Assembly (NCBI RefSeq): GCF_025947305.1 | Contig: NZ_CP110009.1 | Location: 124,001-188,000 of the forward strand | Source of the DNA: Flavobacterium sp. N3904 | Lineage (GTDB): Bacteria; Bacteroidota; Bacteroidia; Flavobacteriales; Flavobacteriaceae | DNA: 64,000 nucleotides | Direction: 5' to 3' | Part shown: positions 7,374 through 15,928 of the stretch, in pieces | Numbering within the stretch: position 1 is the first letter of the stretch | How the letters are laid out: each line of letters starts with the position of its first letter | Position numbers and translations under genes: made by a program | Notes under the pieces: generated by a model | What the model saw: the letters and a program-made list of their open reading frames with translations, nothing else | The model's database searches: none | Told to the model about the DNA's origin: nothing

Positions 7374-8576
7374 TTAAAACATTTCGCCAATATTCAAATA
7401 GACGGTAAAATAATCTTTACTGAAACCAAAATCGAGGTCGACATTGACATCTGAATATTTGTTGAACTTAACTCGTAGACCGAAACCTGCTGCTGGGTGC
7501 CAGTATTCAAAATTTTGCGTGTCAAATTGTGAAGCCGATACTACATTGGCAAATAACACTCCTCCTATTAATCCGTTATTGGTAATAACATAACGGTATT
7601 CGGATTCAAAATAAAGATTGGCATTACTACGGTACCTGTTTTGCTGAATTCCTCTGGAAGATGTCCCCTGAGCGGGTTCCCAATCATTTGACGGCAAATC
7701 GAGATAAGGCGTTCTACCTGAGAGTATTGTCCAATAATACGATCGAAGAGCGAGAACTGACCGGGTGTTTTTGATGGAGAAATATTTTCGAAGGTCTATA
7801 AATAGAGAAGACCAATCGCTGTCGCTGCCAAGTATTGTGCTGTTATATCTATAATTGAAACTACCATAGAATCCTTGTTTTGCATTTAAAGTATTTTTTC
7901 TACTATCAAAGACTATTGGAATTTCCAAACCTGAAGAAATACTGACATTGTTGACCACATCACTTTTTAAGGAATCAAGTACATGCTCAGGGGCATCAGG
8001 CAAACTGATGTTATAATGTTTATCGTATTGATAACCTAAACCCACAGCCAAATTTGGAAAAATACCTTTTAAGGTACTTTGATGCACTCTTATTTGTTTA
8101 TAATCTACGAGTGTTTGATTACTGCTGGGTGTATTGCCTCCAAGTCCCCAAGTATCTTGTGGGTAGTTTAAAATAAAATACTCTCCTACAAAATTCCAAC
8201 TGTTTTTTTTAAGCCAGATCGTTGGGTATAATTCAAAACCATATTTGCCTACAAAAGAAATATAAGGAATAAAATAAACATTGGAGACATTGGTATTTGC
8301 TTTTTCACCCAGTAAAAAAGTGGCGTTAAAGGTTGTTACCAATGCTCTACCTTCAGCAAAATTAGATTCGGTCGGAAATAAGGAAAACTGAATTTTTTTT
8401 GTGTCCTTATTGTCTATCTCGACCTTGGGTTTGAAAATTTTTCGAAAATAGTCAATAAGGTCAACTTGCTTAACGGTATCAATTTTATGGTAAACAAAAT
8501 AGCTTTCTCCGTTTTGAGAAATCGCATTAAATGCAATAAGCAAAAAGAATATGAGTAAAGCTAATTTTAGTTTCAT
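7374..8576 (-). CDS. BamA/TamA-family (surface antigen) outer-membrane protein
   Basis: A 400-residue protein with a cleavable signal peptide (to about residue 20, ISQNGE) and beta-strand periodicity throughout, without obvious POTRA repeats. The C-terminal half carries the Omp85-like features: GLEIPIVFDSRKNTLNAKQG for the strands leading into the barrel and GTSSRGIQQNRYRSN, equivalent to the conserved (V/I)RG-Y/F loop. The last strand ends in aromatic residues (VYLNIGEMF). Flavobacteria have several such short surface-antigen proteins, thought to assist lipid or protein export. The substrate is unknown. It appears monocistronic, leftward, ending just beside a 120-bp repeat. Confidence 0.75.
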   Translation of the reverse strand: MKLKLALLIFFLLIAFNAISQNGESYFVYHKIDTVKQVDLIDYFRKIFKPKVEIDNKDTKKIQFSLFPTESNFAEGRALVTTFNATFLLGEKANTNVSNVYFIPYISFVGKYGFELYPTIWLKKNSWNFVGEYFILNYPQDTWGLGGNTPSSNQTLVDYKQIRVHQSTLKGIFPNLAVGLGYQYDKHYNISLPDAPEHVLDSLKSDVVNNVSISSGLEIPIVFDSRKNTLNAKQGFYGSFNYRYNSTILGSDSDWSSLFIDLRKYFSIKNTRSVLALRSYYWTILSGRTPYLDLPSNDWEPAQGTSSRGIQQNRYRSNANLYFESEYRYVITNNGLIGGVLFANVVSASQFDTQNFEYWHPAAGFGLRVKFNKYSDVNVDLDFGFSKDYFTVYLNIGEMF

Positions 8577-8892
8577 AATTAACGAAGCAAATTGAATATA
8601 AAAAACAACTGGTCCTAAAAATGGCTTGAATGTTGTTTCTTTTTAAATAATTACATACAAAAATAGACAAAAAAAGAATCTTCCAACTGGTAGTTTCTTT
8701 CCAATAATTTGTTTTTTTATCTTAAAATAATTAACTCAAAACAGATTTTTTTTTCTGGAAGTGCCAATCGGAATTTTGTTTTAAATTAGTAACTGTTTTT
8801 GGTATTTATTAAAATGGTCTTTCGTATTTTTACTTTTAATGCTAATAACCCGCTTTTTTTCAACACAATAATATAACTCTAAAAACAAATCC

Positions 8893-10119
8893 ATGAAAAT
8901 AGCTCTGTATACCAACGAATTTCCACCAAATATTTATGGCGGTGCAGGAGTTCATATTGATTTTTTAAGTCATGAATTGGCCAAACTGGCTCAAGTTGAA
9001 ATTCGATGTTTTGGTGATCAAAAAGAAAACAAGGAATCCATGCATGTGGAAGGAATTGATTCGTGTTTGACAAAAATGGTTGATCCCGAAAACGAGCATA
9101 TAAAGATGTTTCATAATTTAAGCCGCAATGTCGAAATGGCTCAGGCTACTCCAAAAGCAGACATTGTGCATTGCCATACTTGGTACACACATTTAGCTGG
9201 TGTCTTTAGCAGGGAATTGTTGCAAGTACCGTTGATTTTGACTACTCACAGTTTGGAAACGCACCGCCCATGGAAAGTAGAACAACTCGGAAATGGTTAC
9301 TTTATGTCCCGATGGATTGAAACCAATGCCTATAAAACTGCCGATGGCGTGATTGCCGTAAGCGAACAAATGAAAACCGATGTTGTGGAAGCTTATGGTG
9401 TCGATCCCGAAAAAGTAACGGTAATTCATAACGGAATCGATCCTGAATTTTATAAACCAACTTTTGATGAAGCTTTGTTGACCGAATACGGAATCGACCC
9501 AAATATTCCTTTTGTGCTTTTTGTGGGGCGAATCACCCGTCAAAAAGGGATTTCGGGATTGATCGAAGCTGCTCAATATTTTAATGAAAATTGTCAAATT
9601 GTGCTATGCGCAGGCGCTCCAGATACCGAAGAAATTGCTCGTGAAACGGCAACTCTTATCGACCAATTGAAAGCCAAAAGAAAAGGCGTTATCCTGATTT
9701 CAGAAATGTTGCCTCGTGAAAAAGTTAAAGTGCTGTACAGTCATGCTAGGGTTTTTGCCTGTCCGTCTTTGTATGAGCCATTTGGAATTATCAATCTCGA
9801 AGCGATGGCTTGCGAAACGCCAGTTGTAGGCAGTCACGTTGGTGGAATCCCTGAAATAATTATTGAAGGAGAAACCGGTTATTTGATTCCACTGGAAAGC
9901 ATTTCGAGAACAGATTTTAATCCAAAAGATCCAATTGGTTTTCAAAAAGCTCTTGCTGCCAAAATAAATGTGTTGTTGGACAATGAGGAACTAGCAACAG
10001 CCATGGGTAAAGCCGGTCGTGTGCGAGTGTTGAAACAGTTTAGCTGGGAATCGATTGCTAAAACTACGTTTAATTATTATCAGGAAGTAATTGCAAGATT
10101 TGAAAAAGAGACGGCATAA
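8893..10119 (+). CDS. Glycogen synthase-like glycosyltransferase family 4
   Basis: A 408-residue GT-B fold enzyme resembling the actinobacterial-type glycogen synthase/GlgM group rather than the GT5 GlgA of enterobacteria. Landmarks: MKIALYTNEFPPNIYGGAGVH (glycine-rich acceptor/donor loop), VHCHTWYTHLAG, LTTHSLETHRPWK, ADGVIAVSEQMKTDV, FVGRITRQKGISGLIEA, and the donor site PSLYEPFGIINLEAMACETPVVGSHVGG with the EX7E-type glutamates. It would transfer glucose from an activated donor (ADP-glucose or similar) to an alpha-1,4-glucan or to glucose-1-phosphate. No other glycogen genes are adjacent. A strong terminator follows at 10147. Confidence 0.8.
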   Translation: MKIALYTNEFPPNIYGGAGVHIDFLSHELAKLAQVEIRCFGDQKENKESMHVEGIDSCLTKMVDPENEHIKMFHNLSRNVEMAQATPKADIVHCHTWYTHLAGVFSRELLQVPLILTTHSLETHRPWKVEQLGNGYFMSRWIETNAYKTADGVIAVSEQMKTDVVEAYGVDPEKVTVIHNGIDPEFYKPTFDEALLTEYGIDPNIPFVLFVGRITRQKGISGLIEAAQYFNENCQIVLCAGAPDTEEIARETATLIDQLKAKRKGVILISEMLPREKVKVLYSHARVFACPSLYEPFGIINLEAMACETPVVGSHVGGIPEIIIEGETGYLIPLESISRTDFNPKDPIGFQKALAAKINVLLDNEELATAMGKAGRVRVLKQFSWESIAKTTFNYYQEVIARFEKETA

Positions 10120-10146
10120 AGGAGTCGAATATATTTGCAAAAGTTT

Positions 10147-10208
10147 AACCGCAAGGTTCGCAAAGCAAGCGCTATGAACGCAAAGATTAGCGAACAATGC
10201 GGTTTTTC
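10147..10208. terminator. Terminator hairpin of the GT4 gene (CGCAAAG repeat type)
   Basis: aaccgcaaggttcgc pairs with gcgaacaatgcggtt, leaving one or two bulges, and a run of T follows. It contains cgcaaag units like those at 4145-4222. It also faces the convergent gene at 10251-11066. Confidence 0.65.
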
Positions 10209-10250
10209 TTTGTGTTTAGCGGTTAAATCTGATAAGGATTTTTTTATGTC

Positions 10251-11066
10251 TTAATTTTGTACGACACATTCAGGAGTCACAACGGTTTTACTTACTGGGT
10301 TATATCCTACTTTGCTTAAATCTATAATTTTTTGAGCCACAGTTCCTTTCTCAAATAATCGAATAAGCTTGAAAATGCTACTTACAAAATAACCCGGATT
10401 CGAAACTAATCGAGCTATTTTGGTAATCTTGATGTCCCTTTCTTGTATGGAGGCATCTCTTTGATTTTCTGGAAGAAGGACAAATTCAGTAGCGTATTTC
10501 CATGCACCATCTCTAGCGGTTTTCATACTAAAATCAATAAAGAAATTGTCTATTTTGCCAGATAATTTCAATATATACGTGAGTGTTGGCCAAATTTCAA
10601 CCAGACATTTTTCAACTCCTTCGACTAGATTGCTTAAAATTTCATTGATTTTATTATAGTCAGAATGTAAATCAAAAATGCTTTCAGGAGTACTGACTTG
10701 TGCGCAGGCAATTCCTAAATCTAAATTGATATGTGCATTGATTCCTAGTAGTAAATGTTGTACTACAATTGGCCAATATTCTTCTCCTTTCGTAAACGAA
10801 AATTCCCAGCATTCTGAGCATTTTTCTTTAGCTTTAAACTGGTAATAAGCTTTTAAATACCTATTGGCAAAAATAACATCGAGTTTTTCCATTCGTTCTG
10901 GATTTTGAAATAAACCCGTTTCGATACCATGTTTTATTTGCAATGTCACTTCTCTATATAAAGTACTAAACAAACCTATAGCACATTGTTCCAGTTTTGA
11001 CGTTTCAATTATTTCATCCAAAAACTGAATGACTTCATCTATGGTTGTGGCTTGTTTCATATTCAT
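10251..11066 (-). CDS. DUF5995 family protein
   Basis: A 271-residue soluble helical protein. The run FSTLYREVTLQIKHGIETGL, the segment MEKLDVIFANRYLKAYYQF and the His-containing GINAHINLDLGIA match what I remember of the DUF5995 family, whose members lack a known biochemical role. The conserved H-x-x-x-D in HINLD and surrounding acids could form a metal site (inference). It contains a Cys pair KCSECWEF. It is transcribed convergently to the glycosyltransferase and divergently from the molybdenum-cofactor operon. Confidence 0.65.
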   Translation of the reverse strand: MNMKQATTIDEVIQFLDEIIETSKLEQCAIGLFSTLYREVTLQIKHGIETGLFQNPERMEKLDVIFANRYLKAYYQFKAKEKCSECWEFSFTKGEEYWPIVVQHLLLGINAHINLDLGIACAQVSTPESIFDLHSDYNKINEILSNLVEGVEKCLVEIWPTLTYILKLSGKIDNFFIDFSMKTARDGAWKYATEFVLLPENQRDASIQERDIKITKIARLVSNPGYFVSSIFKLIRLFEKGTVAQKIIDLSKVGYNPVSKTVVTPECVVQN

Positions 11067-11261
11067 TTAGAGTTGGTAATGGTTAAAAATGGAAGAGCGA
11101 ATATAATTATTTTAATTTTTTAAAGAGTATTTTTTTTGAAGTAATTGTCTTGCTATTTTTTTGTATTTAATACTAAAAGCGAGTGAAAGCTTGGATTTTT
11201 ATTTTTTTATAACAAAAAAGACATGGTTGAGCTATTTTTTATTTTTAGGAAATAATCATTT

Positions 11262-11285
11262 CGTTATATTTGTGAAAGTATAACG
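11262..11285 (+). promoter_or_regulatory. Candidate ModE operator overlapping the promoter
   Basis: CGTTATA (11262-11268) and its exact inverted repeat TATAACG (11279-11285) are separated by 10 bases. The arrangement closely resembles ModE operators known from enterobacteria (CGTTATAT...ATAACG over 24 bases). It contains the -7 box TATATTTG at 11265-11272. It lies 97 bases before the modE-like gene, so autoregulation and control of the whole cofactor operon are likely. Confidence 0.7.
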
Positions 11286-11381
11286 AAAACAACAGACATT
11301 GAAATCGCTCTGATTCAAGAATACAAACACGATGAAGAATGGCGATTCCATATTCCGATAAAAAACAAATATTAACTTCGT

Positions 11382-11711
11382 ATGAAAATCAAGAGTAAAA
11401 TTTGGATTGAAACCGATGAAGGGGTCCTCATTAGTGAAGGGCGAATTCAGTTGTTAAAGTTGATTGAGTCCACAGGTTCGCTCAATAAAGCGGCAAAGGA
11501 AATGAATATTTCGTATCAGAAAGCGTGGAAATTGATTGATGCTTCGAACAAAGCTTCCAAAGAGCCATTAATTGCAACCCAAGTGGGAGGCAATAAAGGT
11601 GGAGGAACTGTTATCACTCCCTATGGTAAATCCCTAATCGACTCTTTTGAAAAAATTAATATCGCCTGCTGGAAATTCTTGGATTTGGAACTTAAAAAAC
11701 ATTCTTTATGA
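11382..11711 (+). CDS. modE: ModE-type winged-helix regulator (DNA-binding domain only)
   Basis: A 109-residue protein matching the N-terminal DNA-binding domain of ModE: GRIQLLKLIESTGSLNKAAKEMNISYQKAWKLIDASN is the helix-turn-helix, followed by the wing GGNKGGGTVITPYG. The molybdate-binding (molbindin/TOBE) domains of full-length ModE are absent, so how it would sense molybdate is unclear; another protein or a direct effect on dimers might do it. It heads the molybdenum-cofactor operon and overlaps the next gene by 4 bp (ATGA). A ModE-like operator lies upstream at 11262. Confidence 0.85.
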   Translation: MKIKSKIWIETDEGVLISEGRIQLLKLIESTGSLNKAAKEMNISYQKAWKLIDASNKASKEPLIATQVGGNKGGGTVITPYGKSLIDSFEKINIACWKFLDLELKKHSL

Positions 11712-12457
11712 GCGTAGAACATTTATTAGAGATGCCTTTGCTATTGTTGTTGTTTCCAATTGTAGCTTTTTTGTATGCCAGTGTAGGTCATGGGGGCGCA
11801 AGTGGTTATCTCGCCTTGATGAGCGCTTTTGCTTTTCCAATAACGTTTATGAAACCAACCGCTTTGATCTTGAATATTTTGGTTTCGGGACTTTCATTTT
11901 ATTTCTATTACAGAGAAAAAAACTTTAAATTCAATCTGTTTTATCCTTTTGCTTTGACCTCAATTCCGTTTTCGTTTATTGGAGGCTATTTAAAAATAGA
12001 CGCTTTTTATTACAAAATAATTCTGGCTACCGTTTTGGTTTTTGCCGTTTTACGATTATTGGGTGTTTTTGGTAAAGAAAAAGAAAATTTAAAAGTGATA
12101 AACATTCCGATGGCATTGGCTTTTGGAGCCCTCATAGGTTTTCTATCGGGATTGTTGGGCATTGGCGGAGGAATCATTTTGAGCCCCGTTCTGTTGCTGA
12201 TGGGTTGGGCCAACATGAAACAAACTGCGGCCGTATCGGCATTGTTTATCTTGGTCAATTCAATTTCAGGACTTTTTGGTTTTGTCTTACAAGGCGGAAC
12301 ATTACCTGCTTCATCTGGAGTGTTAATCGGGTTGGTTTTTATAGGAGGATTATTAGGCGCTTATTATGGAAGTGCAAAATTCAATTCAAAAAGATTGCGA
12401 ATCATATTATCAGTAGTCATTGGGATTGCGATTTTTAAATTATATACAACGGCATAA
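11708..12457 (+). CDS. TSUP (TauE/SafE) family permease
   Basis: A 249-residue integral membrane protein with about 7-8 hydrophobic segments. It has the two family signature repeats: FLYASVGHGGASGYLALM near the N-terminus and FLSGLLGIGGGIILSPVLLLMG in the middle. TSUP proteins move sulfite, sulfoacetate, sulfate-like anions or related compounds. It is translationally coupled to the modE-like gene and followed by mobA. Its position suggests transport of molybdate, or of a sulfur compound needed for dithiolene formation (inference; no ModABC genes are visible in the window). Confidence 0.85.
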   Translation: MSVEHLLEMPLLLLLFPIVAFLYASVGHGGASGYLALMSAFAFPITFMKPTALILNILVSGLSFYFYYREKNFKFNLFYPFALTSIPFSFIGGYLKIDAFYYKIILATVLVFAVLRLLGVFGKEKENLKVINIPMALAFGALIGFLSGLLGIGGGIILSPVLLLMGWANMKQTAAVSALFILVNSISGLFGFVLQGGTLPASSGVLIGLVFIGGLLGAYYGSAKFNSKRLRIILSVVIGIAIFKLYTTA

Positions 12458-12508
12458 CCACCAAACGCAAAGAGGAGTAAAATTGGCATAACTAATTAAA
12501 AAATAACT

Positions 12509-13078
12509 ATGGAAAACAAAATAACAGCAATACTGCTGGCCGGTGGAAAAAGCCAGCGCATGGGAACCGACAAAGGATTATTGGTTTTAAATGAAAAAAC
12601 ATTCATCAAACATATTTGTGATGCTTTGCAACCCATTGTTGGGTCAAATATTTTAATTGTTTCGGACAACAAAGAATATGATGTTCTCGGTTTTACCAGA
12701 GTGGAAGATATTATAGAAAATAAGGGACCGGTTGGCGGACTTTATACGGCTTTGGCAACATCTAAAACCAAAGTAAATTTGGTTTTGAGTGTTGATGTGC
12801 CATTGGTGTCAACTGAATTGTTGCAATGGGTTTTAGAAAATCACGATGAAACGGATATGGTTACACAAACCAAAAGTGGCGATAAAACGAATCCATTAAT
12901 TGGTGCGTACGACCGCTCGATGCGAATTGTCTTTGGAGAACATATGGCTGGAAACCAGTTGAAATTGCGAAAAGTGATTGAAGATGTCAAGCATCAAACT
13001 CTTGAAATACCTGAAAAATGGGATAACCAGATTCAAAATATAAACACACCAGAAGAATATCAAAATTTAATAAAATGA
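12509..13078 (+). CDS. mobA: Molybdenum cofactor guanylyltransferase MobA
   Basis: A 189-residue nucleotidyltransferase that attaches GMP to molybdenum cofactor, giving the guanine dinucleotide form used by DMSO-reductase-type enzymes. The N-terminal nucleotide-binding loop AILLAGGKSQRMGTDKG is intact, and VEDIIENKGPVGGLYTAL and LSVDVPLVS (metal-binding Asp) follow. The length fits the family. It overlaps moaD by 4 bp. Its presence implies MGD-type molybdoenzymes elsewhere in the genome, since none is encoded here. Confidence 0.93.
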   Translation: MENKITAILLAGGKSQRMGTDKGLLVLNEKTFIKHICDALQPIVGSNILIVSDNKEYDVLGFTRVEDIIENKGPVGGLYTALATSKTKVNLVLSVDVPLVSTELLQWVLENHDETDMVTQTKSGDKTNPLIGAYDRSMRIVFGEHMAGNQLKLRKVIEDVKHQTLEIPEKWDNQIQNINTPEEYQNLIK

Positions 13079-13317
13079 CGATAACGCTAAAATATTTTGG
13101 CCTACTAGCGGATATTACACAATTGAAAGAGGAGCAATTTGCTTTCGAGGAAGAGACTATTTCGGTTTCAGCATTAAAATCAAAAATAGAGAGTAGTTAC
13201 CAAAGTATTCAAAATACTAATTACACCATTGCTGTCAATCAAGCAATAAGTAGTTTGCAAACCACCATAAAAGACCAAGATATAATTGCTTTTTTGCCAC
13301 CGTTTGCGGGAGGGTGA
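13075..13317 (+). CDS. moaD: Molybdopterin synthase sulfur carrier subunit MoaD
   Basis: An 80-residue ubiquitin-like protein ending in PPFAGG. The C-terminal Gly-Gly is adenylylated by MoeB and converted to a thiocarboxylate that donates sulfur to precursor Z. The start (ITLKYFGLLADIT) and IIAFLPPFAGG are typical. It begins within mobA (ATGA overlap) and precedes moeB and moaE, its two partners. Confidence 0.93.
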   Translation: MTITLKYFGLLADITQLKEEQFAFEEETISVSALKSKIESSYQSIQNTNYTIAVNQAISSLQTTIKDQDIIAFLPPFAGG

Positions 13318-13318
13318 A

Positions 13319-13378
13319 ATTTGTTTAAAGTTTAATGGTTAAAACCCGTTTAACTTTAAACTTTTAAACTTTAAACAC
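13319..13378. repeat. AT-rich TTTAAAC repeat cluster
   Basis: The short spacer between moaD and moeB contains several direct and inverted units of gtttaaa/tttaaac/aactttaaac. They can fold (gtttaaagttt with aaactttaaac). It is a low-complexity element of unknown role inside the operon. Confidence 0.4.
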
Positions 13379-13379
13379 T

Positions 13380-14435
13380 ATGAGATATTCCAGACAAATG
13401 ATTCTTCCAGAAATAGGAGAAACGGGCCAGCAAAAATTGCAGGACGCTCGTGTCTTGGTAATTGGTGCGGGTGGTTTGGGCTGTCCTGTTTTGCAAAATT
13501 TGGCTGCTGCAGGAGTTGGAACCATCGGAATTGTAGACGGAGATGTGGTAGATGAAACCAACTTGCATAGACAATTATTGTATACCTTAAAAGACTGTGG
13601 CAACAGCAAAGCCGGAATAGCCAAGAGAGCGATTTTGGAACTCAATCCTGAGATTAATGTAACTGCTTTTTCAGGGTTTTTCACTGCTAAAAATGCAAAA
13701 CGTATTATTAACGAATACCAAATAATTGTTGATTGCACAGATGCTATTCCAGTTCGTTATTTAATTAATGATGTTTCTGCGGCCAAAAGAATTCCGATGG
13801 TGTATGCATCCATTCATAAGTTTGAAGGACAGGTTTCGGTATTTAATTATAAAAATGGACCAAGTTATCGCTGTCTGTTTCCAGAGCAGGAAGGGTTAAA
13901 TACGATTCCCAATTGTGTTGAATCTGGAGTTTTGGGCATTTTGCCTAATACTTTGGGAACGTTTCAAGCTACCGAAGTACTTAAGATAATTTTGGAAATC
14001 GGGACAGTATTGTCAGGGAAATTATTGATTTATGATGCTCTACATTTTCAAACGCAAACCATCAATTTCTCCAAAAATCCAAAAATGATTGAGAAAGGAA
14101 TCATAAATGGAACACAAGTTTTAAACAGTAAAAAAACAGAAACCGATTTAAGCCCAGAATCTTTTTTTGAAAAATGCAATCAGTCAGGAATCGTCATTAT
14201 TGACGTTCGGGAATTGGAAGAAACTCCAGATTTTAAAGGAATGAATGTTGTTCGGATTCCTTTGGGTGCATTAGAAGAGTATAGCAAGAAATTGGATAAA
14301 AATCAGGAAATAGTTTTGTTTTGCCAAACGGGACAACGCAGTCAAATGGCTTTGAATTATTTGATAAAATCAGGATTTGTCGGCGTTTTTCATTTGGGGA
14401 AAGGAATCGAATCTTTGAAAAATCAAATTCAATAG
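13380..14435 (+). CDS. moeB: MoeB/ThiF adenylyltransferase with C-terminal rhodanese domain
   Basis: A 351-residue E1-like enzyme. The N-terminal domain (about 1-235) has RYSRQMILPEIGETGQQKL, the ATP loop VIGAGGLGCPVLQNLAAAG, and the metal/Cys region with CLFPE and NCVESGVLGILPN. It activates the MoaD C-terminus. The C-terminal domain (about 255-351) is a rhodanese with the active-site loop LFCQTGQRSQMAL, whose Cys could carry the persulfide used to make the thiocarboxylate. MoeB-rhodanese fusions combine activation and sulfur transfer in one chain. It sits directly between moaD and moaE. Confidence 0.92.
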   Translation: MRYSRQMILPEIGETGQQKLQDARVLVIGAGGLGCPVLQNLAAAGVGTIGIVDGDVVDETNLHRQLLYTLKDCGNSKAGIAKRAILELNPEINVTAFSGFFTAKNAKRIINEYQIIVDCTDAIPVRYLINDVSAAKRIPMVYASIHKFEGQVSVFNYKNGPSYRCLFPEQEGLNTIPNCVESGVLGILPNTLGTFQATEVLKIILEIGTVLSGKLLIYDALHFQTQTINFSKNPKMIEKGIINGTQVLNSKKTETDLSPESFFEKCNQSGIVIIDVRELEETPDFKGMNVVRIPLGALEEYSKKLDKNQEIVLFCQTGQRSQMALNYLIKSGFVGVFHLGKGIESLKNQIQ

Positions 14436-14478
14436 CAATGACAATATCAATTTAAAAAAATTAAAAAATACACTATTC

Positions 14479-14952
14479 ATGTCAACAGATAAACCCAAAA
14501 AAAGTTCCTTTATTCAGGGGCAGATAACATCCGAATTTATTGGAAATTCGATTGCCAAACACCAAAGTAAAACTTCGATTGGCGCACATAATATTTTCTT
14601 GGGTCAGGTTCGTGCCGATGTGATTGAAGGAAAAACGGTCGCAGCCATTGAATATACAGCCTATGAAGAAATGGCAGAGCAAACGTTCTACGAAATTAGG
14701 GAATCGGCTTTTGCCAAATATGAATTGTCTTGTTTGCATATTTACCACAGTTTGGGAACTGTAAAAACAGGCGAAATATGTTTGTTTGTTTTTGTTTCGG
14801 CACCAAGACGAAAAGTGGTGTACGAAGCTTTAGAATTTTTGGTTGAAGAAATAAAAGAAAAGACAGCCGTTTTTGGAAAAGAAATTTTTGAAGACGAATC
14901 GTATACTTGGAAAGTAAATATCCCCCCAACCCCCAAAGGGGGAGTTATGTAG
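14479..14952 (+). CDS. moaE: Molybdopterin synthase catalytic subunit MoaE
   Basis: A 157-residue large subunit of molybdopterin synthase. With MoaD-thiocarboxylate it converts cyclic pyranopterin monophosphate into molybdopterin. Landmarks: GAHNIFLGQVRADVIEGKTV, IEYTAYEEMAEQTFYEI, HIYHSLGTVKTGEI, FVSAPRRKVVYEALEF, and the lysine-rich loop VEEIKEKTAVFGKEIFEDES-Y. The expected end is at about SYTWKVN. The last residues (IPPTPKGGVM) are encoded by a palindromic C/G-tract repeat, described separately, so the C-terminus seems to have been extended by a repeat insertion. Confidence 0.92.
   Translation: MSTDKPKKSSFIQGQITSEFIGNSIAKHQSKTSIGAHNIFLGQVRADVIEGKTVAAIEYTAYEEMAEQTFYEIRESAFAKYELSCLHIYHSLGTVKTGEICLFVFVSAPRRKVVYEALEFLVEEIKEKTAVFGKEIFEDESYTWKVNIPPTPKGGVM
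14921..14943. repeat. C/G-tract palindromic repeat inside the moaE end
   Basis: tccccccaacccccaaaggg, followed by gga, is partly self-complementary. It resembles the dispersed tccccctaaccccaaaggggga elements I recall from Bacteroidota intergenic DNA. Here it is read as codons for the final residues of MoaE. Confidence 0.6.
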
Positions 14953-15013
14953 ATTGTCTTAATAGGAGCAAATCTAAAATCTAAAATCAGTTAATCTGAA
15001 ATCTAAAATCCCT

Positions 15014-15928
15014 ATGGTAGATATCACCCATAAAATAATCACACAACGCACCGCAACTGCCCAGGCCATTGTAAAAGTAGGTTCGCCAGCAACCATGCAA
15101 GCCATTTTGAACAAAACAGTTCCGAAAGGCGATGTATTGGAAGTGTCCAGAACAGCAGGTTTGTTTGCTGTAAAAAACACTTCAACCTCGATACCAGATT
15201 GTCATCCTATGCCTATTGAATTCACTGGAATTGAGTATGAAATGCTCGAAGATTCAGTGTTAATAAAGGTAACCGTTAAAGCGATTTACAGAACAGGCGT
15301 TGAGGTCGAAGCCATGCACGGAGCTTCAATTGTAGCCTTGACAATGTATGATATGCTAAAACCCATCGACAAACAAGTTGAAATTTCGACTATCAAACTA
15401 CTCCACAAAAAAGGAGGAAAATCCGATTATGGAGTTAAAGAAGATCTTGATTTATCGGTAGCGGTAATCGTTTGTTCGGACAGTGTTTCCAGCGGAAAAA
15501 AAGAGGATCGAGCTGGAAAAGTAATCTCAGACAAAATCAAGAATCTTGGTTTGAGCGTTTCGAGTTATTCAGTCATTCCAGATGAGGTTCTTGATATTCA
15601 GGAAACCATAAATAAATTGTGTTTAGCCAATAAAGATTTAGTTATCCTCACAGGCGGAACAGGTTTGTCCAATCGTGATGTCACTCCCGAAGCGATCATC
15701 CCATTACTTGACCGACGCATTCCCGGAATTGAAGAAGCCATTCGCTCTTATGGACAGGACAGAACGCCTTATGCAATGTTGTCTAGATCTGTGGTGGGTT
15801 TCAAAGGGAATACGTTGATTATGGCTTTGCCAGGTTCTACAGCGGGTGCCAGCGAATCTATGGATGCGGTTTTTCCCTCCATATTGCATTTATTCAAAAT
15901 ATTAAATGGTTTCAACCATGAAAAATAA
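15014..15928 (+). CDS. moaCB: Bifunctional MoaC-MoaB fusion (MoaCB)
   Basis: A 304-residue fusion. Residues 1 to about 150 are MoaC, which with MoaA makes cyclic pyranopterin monophosphate: MVDITHKIITQRTATAQAIV, KGDVLEVSRTAGLFAVKNTS, IPDCHPMPI (the CHP motif) and VEAMHGASIVALTMYDMLKP. Residues from about 155 onward are MoaB/MogA-like, which adenylylates molybdopterin: VAVIVCSDSVSSGKKEDRAG, LVILTGGTGLSNRDVTPEAI and LIMALPGSTAGASESMDAV. The fusion is common in Bacteroidota. Both halves look intact. It overlaps moaA by 11 bp when moaA starts at 15918. Confidence 0.93.
   Translation: MVDITHKIITQRTATAQAIVKVGSPATMQAILNKTVPKGDVLEVSRTAGLFAVKNTSTSIPDCHPMPIEFTGIEYEMLEDSVLIKVTVKAIYRTGVEVEAMHGASIVALTMYDMLKPIDKQVEISTIKLLHKKGGKSDYGVKEDLDLSVAVIVCSDSVSSGKKEDRAGKVISDKIKNLGLSVSSYSVIPDEVLDIQETINKLCLANKDLVILTGGTGLSNRDVTPEAIIPLLDRRIPGIEEAIRSYGQDRTPYAMLSRSVVGFKGNTLIMALPGSTAGASESMDAVFPSILHLFKILNGFNHEK

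Noticed and set aside
11268..11375. Open stretch reading ...TDIEIALIQEYKHDEEWRFHI... upstream of modE
   Set aside because: It has no usable start codon and overlaps the operator/promoter, so I do not call a gene.
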